Below, in pieces: positions 13,788 through 25,338 of a stretch of DNA of 64,000 nucleotides. Position 1 is the stretch's first letter. Every line of letters starts with the position of its first letter. The notes below the pieces were generated by a model. That model ran no database searches. It had not been told where the DNA came from and saw only the letters and a program-made list of their open reading frames with translations. Both the position numbers and the translations under genes were made by a program. This DNA comes from Anoplolepis gracilipes (Eukaryota > Arthropoda > Insecta > Hymenoptera > Formicidae), in contig NC_132976.1 in NCBI RefSeq assembly GCF_047496725.1, positions 9,470,001-9,534,000 of the forward strand, read 5' to 3'.

Positions 13788-16700
13788 CGAGTTGATTTCA
13801 ATTTGTTTTTTTGTTTGGTGAAAATTTTTGCAAAAGCAAAATTGATGTACTTATATTTGACACAGCGACAAAATTGAAAAAAAGAAACCTATACGTTGAT
13901 GATTTTAAATAAAACTATGATGTATCCAGATCACAGGTGTGTAGGCCATGGGGTTTAGAATTATTTAGGGTGGGTCGGTGCGCCAAACGATAATGACACC
14001 GAAAGTGCGAGTAAATAATTCGATGAAAATGTGTGTTATAGCGATAAAATGCTAAAGATATATTCGAAGCAAGTGAACAAAACCGTAATCGTATCAGTTT
14101 CACTTCATTATGTTTTCTTTCGCCTGTACACACACTTTTCTCCGTTTCCTCATTTGAAGAGCACAAACCGACAATTTCACGAGTACAGCTTCGCATTTGT
14201 ACACGCAATTTCGTTCTCGAAGGGAGATATCTATCGATGAGTACCGAATTAAGTGTTGTTCCTCCTCGTTGTTTTTTTTTTTTTTTTTACTTTGATTTTT
14301 TTTTTTTTTAATCGATCCTTCCCAAGCTGGATATTTTATTTGCGTTTTATTAGTTTATCTGTGGCAAACGCGCCCCTTTCTAGCCAACCCCCAGATTGCA
14401 CGAACAAAGCCACCTCATGGCCACCACCTCGATCTTAATTTCGCGCTTCCTTATCATGCTCACTTTTTACCCTCTCCCATCCTGACGTCCCAACACGTTT
14501 TCATCTTATCTGCGTCAATCGTTCCCACGCATTATCATTATTACTTCGTTATCCGGCCCACTAGGCTTGATCCACCATCTCCAAGACTTACGTTCGACAA
14601 ACATCGCTTTTGTTTCCCTTCTGCAAAAAGTGAACATGCGCGATACGCAAAATTTTTCCCTTTTTGACACTCACGCTTTTTATATGATTAAGAAGATGAA
14701 AAATAGCGTAATTTACACGCAGTCCGCTCGCCCCTTATTCGCTCCATATTTATTTTATTTAAAGCAATATCGCGTTTTCTTATCTTTAATATTTTATAAG
14801 GCACGAAGGCGAACATTAGTTGCTAAAGCAACATGTATCGATCCGGCAACGATAAACAAAGCGTTAAATAATATAGTCAAAATAGAATGAAAGAGATTAA
14901 TTTATTAATGTTTTTCTACAGAGTTTCTTATATTTATTTATTAAACCTTTTTAATTTTATTCGTTAGTTTTATATTTTTTATATTATCTACACACATATA
15001 TGTAAAAGAAAAACAATTTGTGATACTTTTTATCGATCTATTACATGTATCAATTATTTAGATTAATTTATCAAATTTTTTGCATCTCAAACATTATTAG
15101 AAATAAATAATCTTGCACTATTTGGCTTATTGTAAAAAATTTTGCAGAAATTAAATATTTTCAAGTCGTGGACGTTGTTTTTTTTTTTTTTTCTTTTTCT
15201 TTTTCTTTTTTTCTTACATTTAAACGCGCGATTGTCGTTGCTCTTATTTTGCTTATGTTACGTCTCTTTCGTTAACTTGTTGTCTCACCTCGTCTTATCG
15301 CGAACACGTTTTATTCCCCAAACCGTCGACGAATCAGGGGCGAGCGAATCGCGTGTAGTGCTGCCAGTTGAATTTTAACGAGATATGATTTTTTCCGTTT
15401 CTTTTTAGTACGACAGTTTGTGACCGGCGGCGGAGACAATTTGCCCGGTACGTAACTCACAAATCTCTTTTTTCTTTTCCCTCATTATGTCCTAGTTGAA
15501 ACGACAAGCAGCCGTTTCTTCCGATCTACGATGCGCGCGTCTCTCGTCTGCGCGATCTCGATTTTTTTTTTTTTTTTTTTTCCCACGTCTTTTCATCGTC
15601 TGCATTTCATCAGTGTCACCTGCGTTGTTAACGAAACAACGCAGACACGTGGTAAAGTCGAGCATCGAAAATCGATTTGTAACGTGCAGGATAAAGATCG
15701 TCTTTTAAATAAAATTCATGTGATTAATACTTAAACTTTAGCCGATGGCGGTATTTGACATATTTCGGCGAAAGACTTCGAAATTTTAAGTATTAATGAA
15801 ATTGGAAGTATAAAATGTCTGAAATCGCGAATGACATGGCCGGAATGACATTTGGCGTGCTGATTACGATTCGGCCCATCAATCATTTTTGCAAATGCGT
15901 TTGGAACAAGATTTTATGAGTGTATAACTCAAATATGGGGAGAAATGGTGAAGAGAAAGACGTTTTTCATTCTTGTCGTGAAATGACGAAAGACGCGCAC
16001 ATCCAATGTTCCCTCCGAGCGCCATTTTTGTTTCTTTACGCTTTTTGTCATTCGTTATGATTATGATTTGCTATTACAATCTTTCGATTATATCTACGTA
16101 CGTCCACAATCGAATATACTCGCTCTTTCTCTCTTTATCACTCTTTTTTTTATATCTCACTTTCTCATTCTTTTTTTTTCCATTTCTGTCTACCCGTTAT
16201 CAATCAATAAACCGCGATGATGAGATACAACAGCAAAGTAGAGTTGCGAAAGAAAGACAAAAAGACGTCCACACGACAATAATATTGTCTGTGTGTTTGT
16301 AAAGAAACGAATCTGCGCGCACCGAACCACTCGCTTTGCGTGTTGCGTGTATGCGCGTATGTGTGGTACGCGTGTATACACAATTTATAAAAAAATTTAT
16401 TTATATTTAACGATTAAATAAACTATTGGCATTTCTCGCGCGTGTGTGCCAAGGCACACAAATGGCATTTTTTTTATTGCTTAAGCGATAAGCAGTTGTA
16501 TTCGCAATTTATCGTTGCGATTAACGATATGCGAAAACACGAGACATGCACTGCAATTTGTGAGATGAACGACATTACTTATGTCATACTGATGGTAAAA
16601 CGCGTGAAGCGTGGCAAATGAATCTTTTTAAAGATATTGATGATATGAAACGTGTTATTAGATAAAAATGTAGTATTTTAGAGTAAATATCTTTTGGGTA

Positions 16701-19700
16701 TATTTATTTTTTATCTATGTGTGAAATTGCTAAATTAATTCTGAGATTAAGAATTTTTTTAAATTACGTTTTTTCCTTCTAGATTATTTAATATTAATTT
16801 TTGTATGGCATGATCATGATTACTGTATTCATTTGAATGTGAACAAAAAAAACACATACTAAAAAATAACTAATTTTATTTAACAAATATTAGTTGACTT
16901 TATAAAATTCTCTAACTTTATATATAGAAAAGAATAATATATTTGAATATCTGTGTATCTCTTTAAAAACTTATAAAATATTCACTTATCACGCCTTACG
17001 AATCTCACCCTGTATATAGGTTGTTTTATAAATCACGCCCCATCTCTGGAGAATAAATCGATAAAGTCAAAATAAGTCGAAAATAAAGAATGATGAAATT
17101 ATATTTGAGTCTTCTTTAAAGAGTCTTCGTTTTACAATTAAATAAAGATGGCTAATTAAAACGATCATTTTGGCATATTATGCAGTTTTATTTAAAAAAA
17201 TAATAAAAACGTGCCGCAAACATATTTACAGGTTTTTACATGTTTCCTTTTTTTTTTTTTTTTTTTTTTAATAGCATAATATGCCGAAAAATGTTCGTTT
17301 TGATTATTAATCCTCGATTAACTTTTTAAAGAAGGCTCAAATATATTTAATCATTTATTTTATACTTATTTTAACTTTGTCAATTTATTTTCCAGAGATG
17401 GAGCATGACTTATGTGTATAAATCATTCTGTATCATCAATAGTCTCACAGATGCAATGAAGCGATAACTGTCGCATTGTGTATGATGGTTAAACTGGTTA
17501 AAAATGCTAGTTGAAGACACATTAATAATATCGTATAAATTAAAAGGAAATAAACCGCAACAGAGATGACATCGCGAAGATGACAGGAAAAATCTTCAGA
17601 ATCGGGCTTTCAATATCACAGCTTTTTATCTTCGCTGTTTCTTTCGCGATGTCGCACTCTAGTCTTATATTAAACTTCAAAAGAAAAGTACGAGGAAATG
17701 ACAGGGGTCGCGGATGGGACCGGAAGCGTCCGGCGCGGTTCCGACAAGTCGTCAAACGTTTCCTCCCACCTTGCAATAACCAGTGTGATCTTGTGTGTCC
17801 CGCTGACCTTCTCGGCACCTCTCGGATAGGCCTGTCGAAGGGCGTCGGCTTCATAAGGTTCGATCAGCGCGTCGAGGCCGAGCGGGCGATCCAGGAGCTG
17901 AACGGCACCATACCAAAGGGCTCGTCCGAGCCAATCACCGTCAAATTCGCCAACAATCCCAGCAACAACAACAAGGCGATACCGCCATTGGCCGCCTATC
18001 TCGCACCACAGGCCACGCGGCGTTTTGGCGGGCCGATCCACCATCCGACCGGCCGCTTCAGGTACATTCCACTGTCGCCACTATCCAGGTACCTACTCGC
18101 CTCTACTCGCTCTACCCAAGGATTCTCTCTTTCTCTCTCTCTCTGTCTCTCTCTCTCTCTCTCTGCCATATTTCTTACTATCTTTTCTGCCCCTTTCTAT
18201 TTTTATAGCTTTCGTTTAGATTTTTTTCGTTAAGAATTACTCTGTGCGATCAATTAATGCGATTGTCAATACAATAGGTATATCGATGTTATCGGTAAAG
18301 TCTAGCACGAATCTGGATTTAAATGCCACGTTGATCGCGCATCGTCTTCTCGCTTTTCTCTTTTCTTCCCTCTTTTCGCTTCTGTTTCTCTATCAATTGG
18401 TTTGTCTGATAATTCTTTTTTAGTTATAGATTGAATTTTCTCTAGATTGAGCTACTTATCTACTTATCCGTGAATCTATCCTTATTCATCCATTTATCTA
18501 TCCAGTTGCCCATTTATTTCGTTATCTGTTTATCTATCTATATCTATTGGACGCTACTTGTCTTTTTCCTTCTATTTTCTCTCTCTTGACACACACATTC
18601 ATACACACACACACACAGACACACAGACACCACTCAAACACAAATACTTAATTAGATCGATCGGTCGTTCATACATAAACTCGCTGAGAAACTTATTCTG
18701 ATAATAACTTGGCATCACAAAACATAGTATAGGTTTTTGTTATTTTTAATATGACAAGGAAAATTAACTAGCAGAAAATGCATGATACAATAACACGAAT
18801 ATTGCTTCAGCGTGAAAATTTTCACATAAATGGCATATATAATAATATAAATATATAATAATTAAAATAATAATAAAGCTACAAGATTTGTATTAATAAA
18901 TTAATTATACAATATAATAGAAGTCTATCTACTTTATATAATTTTTATTATGTCGCTTTGTAATTGTTTATTAATTGATCAAAGCGAGTTGAAAGCAAAG
19001 TATTCGATAACAGATATGTTTGCCAATTAAACGATCAATCGATTGTAAACAATCAACGTTATCTCTACATCGTACGAGTTATTCGGTACATGGCTCCTCC
19101 TGCGACAGTTTTAACTATGTGCGCATTAACATGTCTGTCCCTTATTTTAAGTTGTATTCGAGCACGCTCTGTTATTTTGCTGAAATTATTAGACTTTTCT
19201 GTTACTTACACGGTAACTTGTTCCTTAAGTACGGTATTTTCCGTATTTTGATTTAATTAATTATGTGAGAATATATGTGTTGCCGCGACGTATTGCAAAG
19301 CAATAATTTTAGTAAATATATATTATACTTTTTCCATCATGATTATTTATCGCTTATGATACACAAAAAGTGGTATTACTTTTAATTTTCAGTTACAAAT
19401 AGAATAACGCAATTTAAAGGCGAAGAAATGAAAGATGGACGAGCAAAATTGGCGAAAACATATAAAGTGTTTCAAAGGAAAAAGTATTAGCTCCATTTAG
19501 AAAGGTCTTTCCGTCTCGCACGATCGATACATTTCTATCAAACTTGCATATCGACGAAACGAAAGCTTGTCGAGGCTGATGGGACGGGAGGAAGTACTAC
19601 CTATTATCAAATAATAGATCTGTGTTCGATAACTTCGCACGCGTAATAAGAAACATCGAGGCCGACTCTCTTTTATTATTTACACTTGCAGTTACGTTTA

Positions 19701-22700
19701 TTTAATTGATTACACGATTCTTCATTTGTACGACTTTCTAGCTCTCTTTTATATCTTGTTTTTTGCAAGGCCAGCGATCAAGTAGATCTCATGAGGCAAA
19801 CATGTATAATCTAATAATATCGTTATCCGATCGAAACGTCGAATGTGAAGAAATAATGCAATAATGCAAGTTTGATTTGAAAACGAAGCTGATTATTGGC
19901 CATTCTGGAAATACTGGAGGAACAAGACATGCACAACAGTCTTACGTTCTGTATCAATACTTGTCGTCAAGCTTATATATATAATACGATTTTGATAAAT
20001 TATTATATTTATGTTAAAAGATCGCAGACATATTTTTTTATAGTCATTCGACATCGACGACAAATATCAGTCATAGAATCAAAGACTATAACGACACTTA
20101 CAAATTATCATCTCTCTCTTTCGTTTAATACGCATAAGTCACGATGCTCGCTACCGATATCTATTTATATAGTGTACATATGATATATATTCGTATAATT
20201 TGTACAAGTTACTACGAAGAAAACGATATACACGCATTATTACAGTTTGATCGCACACGCTAGGCCTGTTTGTATGTCAGACTCGAATTATAAAATTATC
20301 GAAATTCTCCTCGAGATTTGTGACAGACGTTGATCGTTTGGTTCTTTTATCAAGTGCAAAGCGTTAACTGACATAAGTGTAGCTGCGCTTTGTTATCGCT
20401 TTGTCTCTTATTATCCTGTCTCCCTTCCGGCATAAAGTGGTGCTATAACTAGTTTCGGACATTGACATTGACGGCTTTAGATTTGAATAGAATGAGGCTA
20501 ATTTCCCACAATTTTTGACAAAATGCGCAAAAGTAAAAATGTATCATTTTCTCGTATTTAAAGTCGATTAAATCTAAATTGTTTAAACTTAACACGAAAT
20601 GCTCTTCCTTCTTTCTTAACAATCTTTAATATCTCTGTCATTGTAGAATCTTTTTTTTTTTTTTTTTTTTTTTTTTATTATTAAGATAATTGAACACATT
20701 TTGTAAATGTCTTGAAAATTGTGGTAACGATGTCGAGCTTATCATTTTTTTTAATATTAATTTTTTTATATTGATATTTGGAAAATACTATTTAAGTTTG
20801 ATCTGACATTACACTTATCTAATTCCTTGGCTTCCTCTCCCGATAGAGAATCGAAGTGGTTCGATAAAAATAAATTCTATATTAATTTTTCACCGTAGAT
20901 ATTATATAAAAAATTAATTTTCTTTCTAAATCTGTATTTTTTAAAAATATTATTTAAACAAATTATTTATTTTTTACAGTTTGATCGCGTAAACATTACT
21001 TATTGAAAATTGTGATAAGAGATAAATTGAATTAAATTTAAAAAATATATTTTACTCTACAAGATTGTATATTATCTTTTTTGATATGGCGAAATTAATT
21101 TGATACCGAAGTGGTTACCGGTAGGCTAGATGTTGGTCGCAAGTCACTTCGCTTTTCTAAATCCCATTGCATTGCATCTTCCCCATTGTGTTTCATTCGG
21201 AGTAAAAATGCACCGCTATGTAGGAATAGAAAAATGAAATACGATGGCACAGGAAGCGCCCGACTTATCCCCCGATTTTGGCTCGATCCCGGAGTATCTC
21301 TCTTCTTACGTTGTTCTTTTTGTGTTTTTGTTTTAGCACTGGCAAGGCCATGCTTGCCATTAACAAAGGCTTACAGAGGTCAGTATTTTTTTCGTTACTA
21401 CCACTACGTTTTCCACTCCTGATTTTCATTTATATTTTATGTTGTGTGGCTTTGTTCTCTCTTTCTCTTTCTCTCTCTTTCTCTCTCTCTACTACTCTTT
21501 TTTCCTTCTTTTTGACACGTTACGAATTCAATATATCTAAGGTATCGTGCAATCATTTTATTATTAAAATAAAATTACGGACAAAGTAATAAAAGTTTGA
21601 ATTATTTGTAATTGTTAACATTTTTTTTTTTTTTTTTTTTTTTTTTAATCACCTTTGTTCGGTCTTGTGTGTTTTTACATGGAAAATTTTTCAAGATATA
21701 TTATTCAAATTTGTTATCAATTCCTTTTAATCATAATAGTTTCGTAACGGGGTCCCAATATTCTTTGCATTTTCCATTACTTATGCATTTTCATGCCTTT
21801 TTGCTTTGACTTTTTATTTGATTCAGTTGCAAACACAATAGTAGATATTGACGTCACGTTTTCTTGAGTTTCGCAACCAAGCCTCCTTGGTTCTCCTCGT
21901 TCTTACACTTATTTATATAGTGCAGTTTTTTAGTAATGATGAAACTGCAGCAGTATTTGCCGCCGCAGTACTTGCAACGACTATATAGCTATAGAATATT
22001 TAAAGTTTTATTGTTTCACAATATCGTTTGCAAACGGTTTCGAGAGAATATAATCACATATTTGTCGAATTGGCCTTTTGATGATAATCAGAAAATTCAG
22101 ATTTTACATTACGTTTTATTTAACATAACTTGTTAAAGAAAAAGATTTTATTTAAAAATATTGTGATATAAAAAAAATATTTTTTGTGATATTTTTATAC
22201 ATAAAATTCTCTTTACGAACAAAAAGTTTCGTCAAAATGAGCGATTTTATTTTCGAGAGTAAATATAAACTGTAAAGAGAGAAATCGGATGCAGATACTT
22301 ATGCAAGTGTACATATATGTACATATGCTTAATGAATAACGGGATGAACTTACACGCAAGCAACGTGATGTTACTGTCCTCGTTTCCTTCTCCTTACGAT
22401 CTTGTCGTTTCTTTTTTTTTTTTTTTTTTTTTTCCCAATCCTTCACACATACACATTCGCACAATTTACACATACACACAGAATTAAATCAAACACGTGC
22501 ATGCGGTCGTAAAACCATTTAATGCACACAATTTTGCGTATACACATACGTAAAAAATACATGTTTACTTCGCGATAACGTGTTAAGAAACAAGACAAAC
22601 GTTCATGACGAATGCATACGTAATTATTGTGGCCTCGGCATTATACTGAGTACTCACCGAGATGTGCCCTGTTTTAACGCGGCTTGTGACGTCAAGTAGG

Positions 22701-25338
22701 TACGTAGATACTTTTTTCAACTGTAAATATCCCTTAACTTTTATGAGCGCCCACGTTATGGGACGTGTATACTTTATCCCTATTTTCTAAAGTCTCGTTT
22801 GTCTATTGAATAATATTGTCGCACATTCAATGATGAATTAACGTTAACTTTTTACTGTAGAATGTCATCCAAGGAACTGGCTTGCGTTGCAAGAAACACG
22901 TTCACTATATGTGTGATCCCACGCATGTGAATGCATGAATGTGAAATAAATATACCTCTGTTCAATTTTGCTTTTTTTCTCTCAATATCTTGTGTTACAT
23001 TCTCTATTTTAAAAAATGCATGGCTTAAAAGAAAATTTAATTATAGTTGGTTACAGAATCGATATTTGGTTAGCGCGATGTATAATTTTCGTCTCTCTAT
23101 GTAAAATATAAACGAGTGACATTTCGGTTTTGTGCAATCTTGCTACTTAATTTATGTTTTTTTTTCTATTATTATTTTCGTATTTTTATAATTTTTTTTA
23201 TAACTTTAAACAAATCATCATTATTTACTAAAATCCATCTGTATTCTTCTTCGTTTTCTATTTCTTATAGCACAAATTTATTACACATGTACATAGAGAT
23301 TTGCATATGATTGCTCAGTGTTTTGTGATAATCATTTATACAGAATGTGTCACAAATATGAAGTACGTTGAAAAAGTGTAATTTATAAAATTGTCTAGAA
23401 TATATAAATGTCACTCACTTTTTTATAATGCAGCCTATACATGTATAAATTAGAATCACTTATGCAGTTTTACCTTAAATTTTTTCAGATAAAATATAAA
23501 TATTAAAGATGCACTTTTCTTTTAGAGACATAAGTAACATAAAATTGGAAAAATTCATCTTTAAATTTTTTCTTTTTATATATTAATTTTTATATATTTT
23601 ATATATTTTAAATTTGTTATAATAAACGTGCGACTGATAAATACAACAAATAAATATTTCAGTATTTTATATATAAAACGCACGTCTTTCTAGACATTTA
23701 TATATAAATGAGATTTGCACGTTATCCTTACGTCACTTATCACCTATACTATCATTACTTCTCGTGTAAATATATAAAATATGAAATCAATTATCACATA
23801 TTTTTTCATCTTTTTATGCCAATATCATATGTAAATGTCTGCGAAAGTACCATTTATGTAAATAAAAGTATCGAATATATCACACGCGAAATAAATGTTC
23901 ACATCAAGATATATTCTCATTTTTACACATTTAATTTCATTGGGATTGCGATATACTGTGCGAGTAGCGTATATAAATCTTAGATTAAATCTTATAGATT
24001 TAACCTCTTTTGTTCAGAAAAGAAGATATAGTTCCAGCAAGTATATTTATAACTTGAACTGAACGGTGCTCAAGCGTTCTCTCGTGAAATGTTGTGAACA
24101 GTAATATAAAGTGAAAGCGAAACATTTGTAGAAAAATATATATATAAATAATATAAAAATATTTAAACCACATATCATTAAAATGTCTTTATTCATACTA
24201 AATTCTAGTTAATAAATATCTTTATAAAATTCTTTGTAAAAAAGCAAACATTTCTGATGATATAATTTATAAAATTATTCTGGCCAAAAATGTACTTATA
24301 TTTTCGATTCACCAGAGACCGATTTGTCATCATCATCATTATTATTATATACTATTACTGACAAGCAAGGGAACCTCGCGAACTCAGAAATTCTAATTTT
24401 AATGAAACTTTGCACACATGTAGAGAGGACAAATAGATGAATATATAAATTTTCAGTTGCGGCGAAAAAACGTTTTTAAGGGGTGAAATCACCACCTCTC
24501 ATGTATGAAGCCGCTTTTTACTTTTCTCGATGTATCTCGAAAATAATTAGAGATATCAAAAAATGTTTTACACAAGAGTTTTATGTAAATTACCTCTATT
24601 TAATCACGTTAATAAAATAAAAAAAATTTTTTTGATTACTTTTTAAAATTTTATTAACGTGATTAAAGAAAGGTGATTTTACTTTTGCATAAAACATTTC
24701 TTGATATCTTCAATAATTTTCGAGATATATATGAGGGGTGATTTCATCCCTTAAAAACGTTTTTCCGCCGCAATTGAAAAATTTTAAATTCATCTATTTA
24801 TCCTGCCTATATGTATGTAAAGTTTCATTAAAATGAGAATTTCCGGGTCCGCGAGGTTTGCCTTGTGAGAATCTATGCAAACAGATGTCATTCGAAGAGC
24901 AATCACGTTTCAGCATCGTTCATTCAATCATTCGTCGCCTCTGCGGCCGTCATTGTCAGCCGCCATCGGGCGACGATGTCCGTTTAATCATCGGCCCGGC
25001 CACCGTGTTGCAGGTACAGTCCGCTGGCGGGCGACCTCCTCGCGAACTCAATGCTGCCCGGTAACACGATGAACGGCGCCGGCTGGTGCATCTTTGTGTA
25101 CAACCTTGCGCCCGAGACCGAGGAGAACGTGCTCTGGCAGCTGTTCGGGCCGTTCGGCGCCGTCCAATCGGTCAAAGTCATACGTGACCTGCAAACAAAC
25201 AAGTGCAAGGGCTTCGGCTTTGTGACGATGACCAATTACGAGGAAGCAGTGGTGGCCATACAGAGCCTGAACGGCTACACTCTGGGCAACCGCGTGCTCC
25301 AGGTCAGCTTCAAGACGAACAAGAGCAAGGCGGCGTAG
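11019..25338 (+). CDS. elavl2: ELAV/Hu family neuronal RNA-binding protein (ELAV-like protein 2 type), spliced gene
   Basis: Nuclear RNA-binding protein of the ELAV/Hu family, which binds U-rich RNA and controls neuronal alternative splicing, polyadenylation and mRNA stability. Core coding exons: 11019-11214, 12755-12858, 13391-13544, 17830-18061 (or 18088), 25014-25338; optional exons at 15409-15447 and 21337-21378. Junction phases all match. The shortest product is 336 aa, the longest 372 aa before the TAG. RRM1 carries LIVNYL and LGYGFVNY, RRM2 LYVSGL and KGVGFIRF, RRM3 IFVYNL and KGFGFVTM; the RRM2-RRM3 hinge contains RRFGGPIHHPTGRFR. The start is the first ATG of an ATG-ATG pair; an in-frame TAG at 11007-11009 closes the frame upstream. 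Bees are known to have a single ELAV/Hu orthologue called elavl2, hence the symbol; fne/elav would be the fly name. Family identity is certain; which paralogue it is called is less so. Confidence 0.95.
11215..12754 (+). other. ELAV intron 1 (1.5 kb)
   Basis: Splits RRM1 inside the loop before RNP1. Two GC-rich islands (11750-12005 and 12370-12720) stand out from AT-rich flanks; they contain short open frames but no known domain. Confidence 0.7.
12755..12858 (+). CDS. elavl2: ELAV coding exon 2 (RRM1 second half)
   Basis: The acceptor cttgcag ends at 12754 and the donor AAG|GTGAGT starts at 12859; 104 nt, phase 1 in, phase 0 out. It completes the split Gly codon, then encodes QSLGYGFVNY (RNP1) and the end of RRM1 with GLRLQNKTIK. 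Confidence 0.95.
12859..13390 (+). other. ELAV intron 2 (532 bp)
   Basis: AT-rich intron between RRM1 and RRM2 with a small CpG-containing patch near 13140-13260. Nothing else recognised. Confidence 0.7.
13391..13544 (+). CDS. elavl2: ELAV coding exon 3 (RRM1-RRM2 linker and first half of RRM2)
   Basis: The acceptor ttcttttttag ends at 13390 and the donor ACCG|GTAAGT starts at 13545; 154 nt, ending in phase 1. It encodes VSYARPSSEAIKGANLYVSG, then the NMAQQDLENLF helix and ILCDNIT. The exon ends inside RRM2 just before the loop that precedes RNP1, where the 39-nt cassette can be inserted. Confidence 0.95.
15409..15447 (+). CDS. elavl2: ELAV 39-nt cassette microexon inserted in RRM2
   Basis: A 39-nt segment flanked by a strong acceptor (ccgtttctttttag, ending at 15408) and donor (G|GTACGT, from 15448). 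Phase is 1 at both ends, so inclusion changes ITG|LSKG to ITVRQFVTGGGDNLPGLSKG without shifting frame. The insert lies in the loop directly before RNP1 (KGVGFIRF) of RRM2. That an otherwise intronic stretch is open, phase-matched on both sides and bounded by good splice sites is seen directly; that it is an alternative exon is inferred, and is consistent with known microexon use in insect ELAV genes. Confidence 0.82.
17025..17435. mobile_element. Fold-back MITE in ELAV intron upstream of exon 4
   Basis: The arm 17025-17183 (ccccatctctggagaataaat, ttgagtcttctttaaagag, ttggcatattatgc) is the inverted copy of 17273-17435 (agcataatatgccgaaaa, tttaaagaaggctcaa, atttattttccagagatgg). The spacer contains a poly-T run. 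There is no coding capacity. Confidence 0.75.
17830..18088 (+). CDS. elavl2: ELAV coding exon 4 (end of RRM2 and hinge) with two in-frame donors
   Basis: The acceptor ctcggatag ends at 17829; phase 1 in. It encodes LSKGVGFIRF (RNP1 of RRM2), AIQELNGTIPKG and the Asn- and Pro-containing hinge. Two donors, both AG|GTAC and both phase 2, follow: one after 18061 (TTCAG|GTACAT) and one after 18088 (TCCAG|GTACCT). Use of the distal site adds nine residues (YIPLSPLS plus the split codon). Confidence 0.92.
18089..21336 (+). other. ELAV intron between exon 4 and the 42-nt microexon
   Basis: Begins with a (CT)n tract (18121-18164), then AT-rich DNA with a short (CA)n near 18590-18640 and a T-run at 20648-20676. 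No other exon recognised. Confidence 0.7.
21337..21378 (+). CDS. elavl2: ELAV 42-nt hinge microexon
   Basis: Forty-two nucleotides between the acceptor tttttgttttag (ending 21336) and the donor AG|GTCAGT (from 21379), phase 2 on both sides. It encodes STGKAMLAINKGLQ plus the split Arg codon, placed between PLSPLS and YSPLAGD in the hinge before RRM3. It can also join to the proximal exon-4 donor without breaking the frame. Skipping gives a direct join to YSPLAGD. Confidence 0.85.
21379..25013 (+). other. Last ELAV intron (3.6 kb)
   Basis: Holds (CT)n at 21451-21492, T-runs at 21621-21646 and 22409-22432, two CRE palindromes (21849-21856, 22687-22694) and the fold-back element at 24362-24865. 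The last 130 bp before the terminal exon is GC-rich. Confidence 0.75.
24362..24865. mobile_element. Fold-back element (long-TIR MITE) in the last ELAV intron
   Basis: The left half (from caagcaagggaacctcgcg) and the right half (to cgcgaggtttgccttg) are reverse complements with about 10-15% divergence judged by eye. Shared blocks include the pairs aacgtttttaagggg/ccttaaaaacgttttt, ttaatgaaact/agtttcattaa and taatcacgttaataaaat/attttattaacgtgatta. The arms are about 250 bp and meet at an A/T-rich centre near 24625, with no room for a transposase gene. It lies 148 bp upstream of the terminal ELAV exon. Confidence 0.85.
25014..25338 (+). CDS. elavl2: ELAV terminal coding exon (RRM3)
   Basis: The acceptor caccgtgttgcag ends at 25013; its pyrimidine tract is poor compared with the other acceptors of this gene. 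It encodes YSPLAGDLLANSM, then RRM3 with GWCIFVYNL (RNP2) and KGFGFVTM (RNP1), ending FKTNKSKAA and TAG at 25336-25338. The base composition is far more GC-rich than the surrounding DNA, and this composition continues past the stop to 25833. Confidence 0.95.

Larger units (their letters stand above)
13545..17829 (+). other. ELAV intron region around the 39-nt microexon
   Basis: Contains many T-runs on the sense strand (13755-13785, 14272-14310, 15178-15212, 15560-15580, 17250-17270), the cassette exon at 15409-15447 and the fold-back element at 17025-17435. T-rich sense-strand tracts are possible ELAV/PTB-type binding sites, by composition only. Confidence 0.7.
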
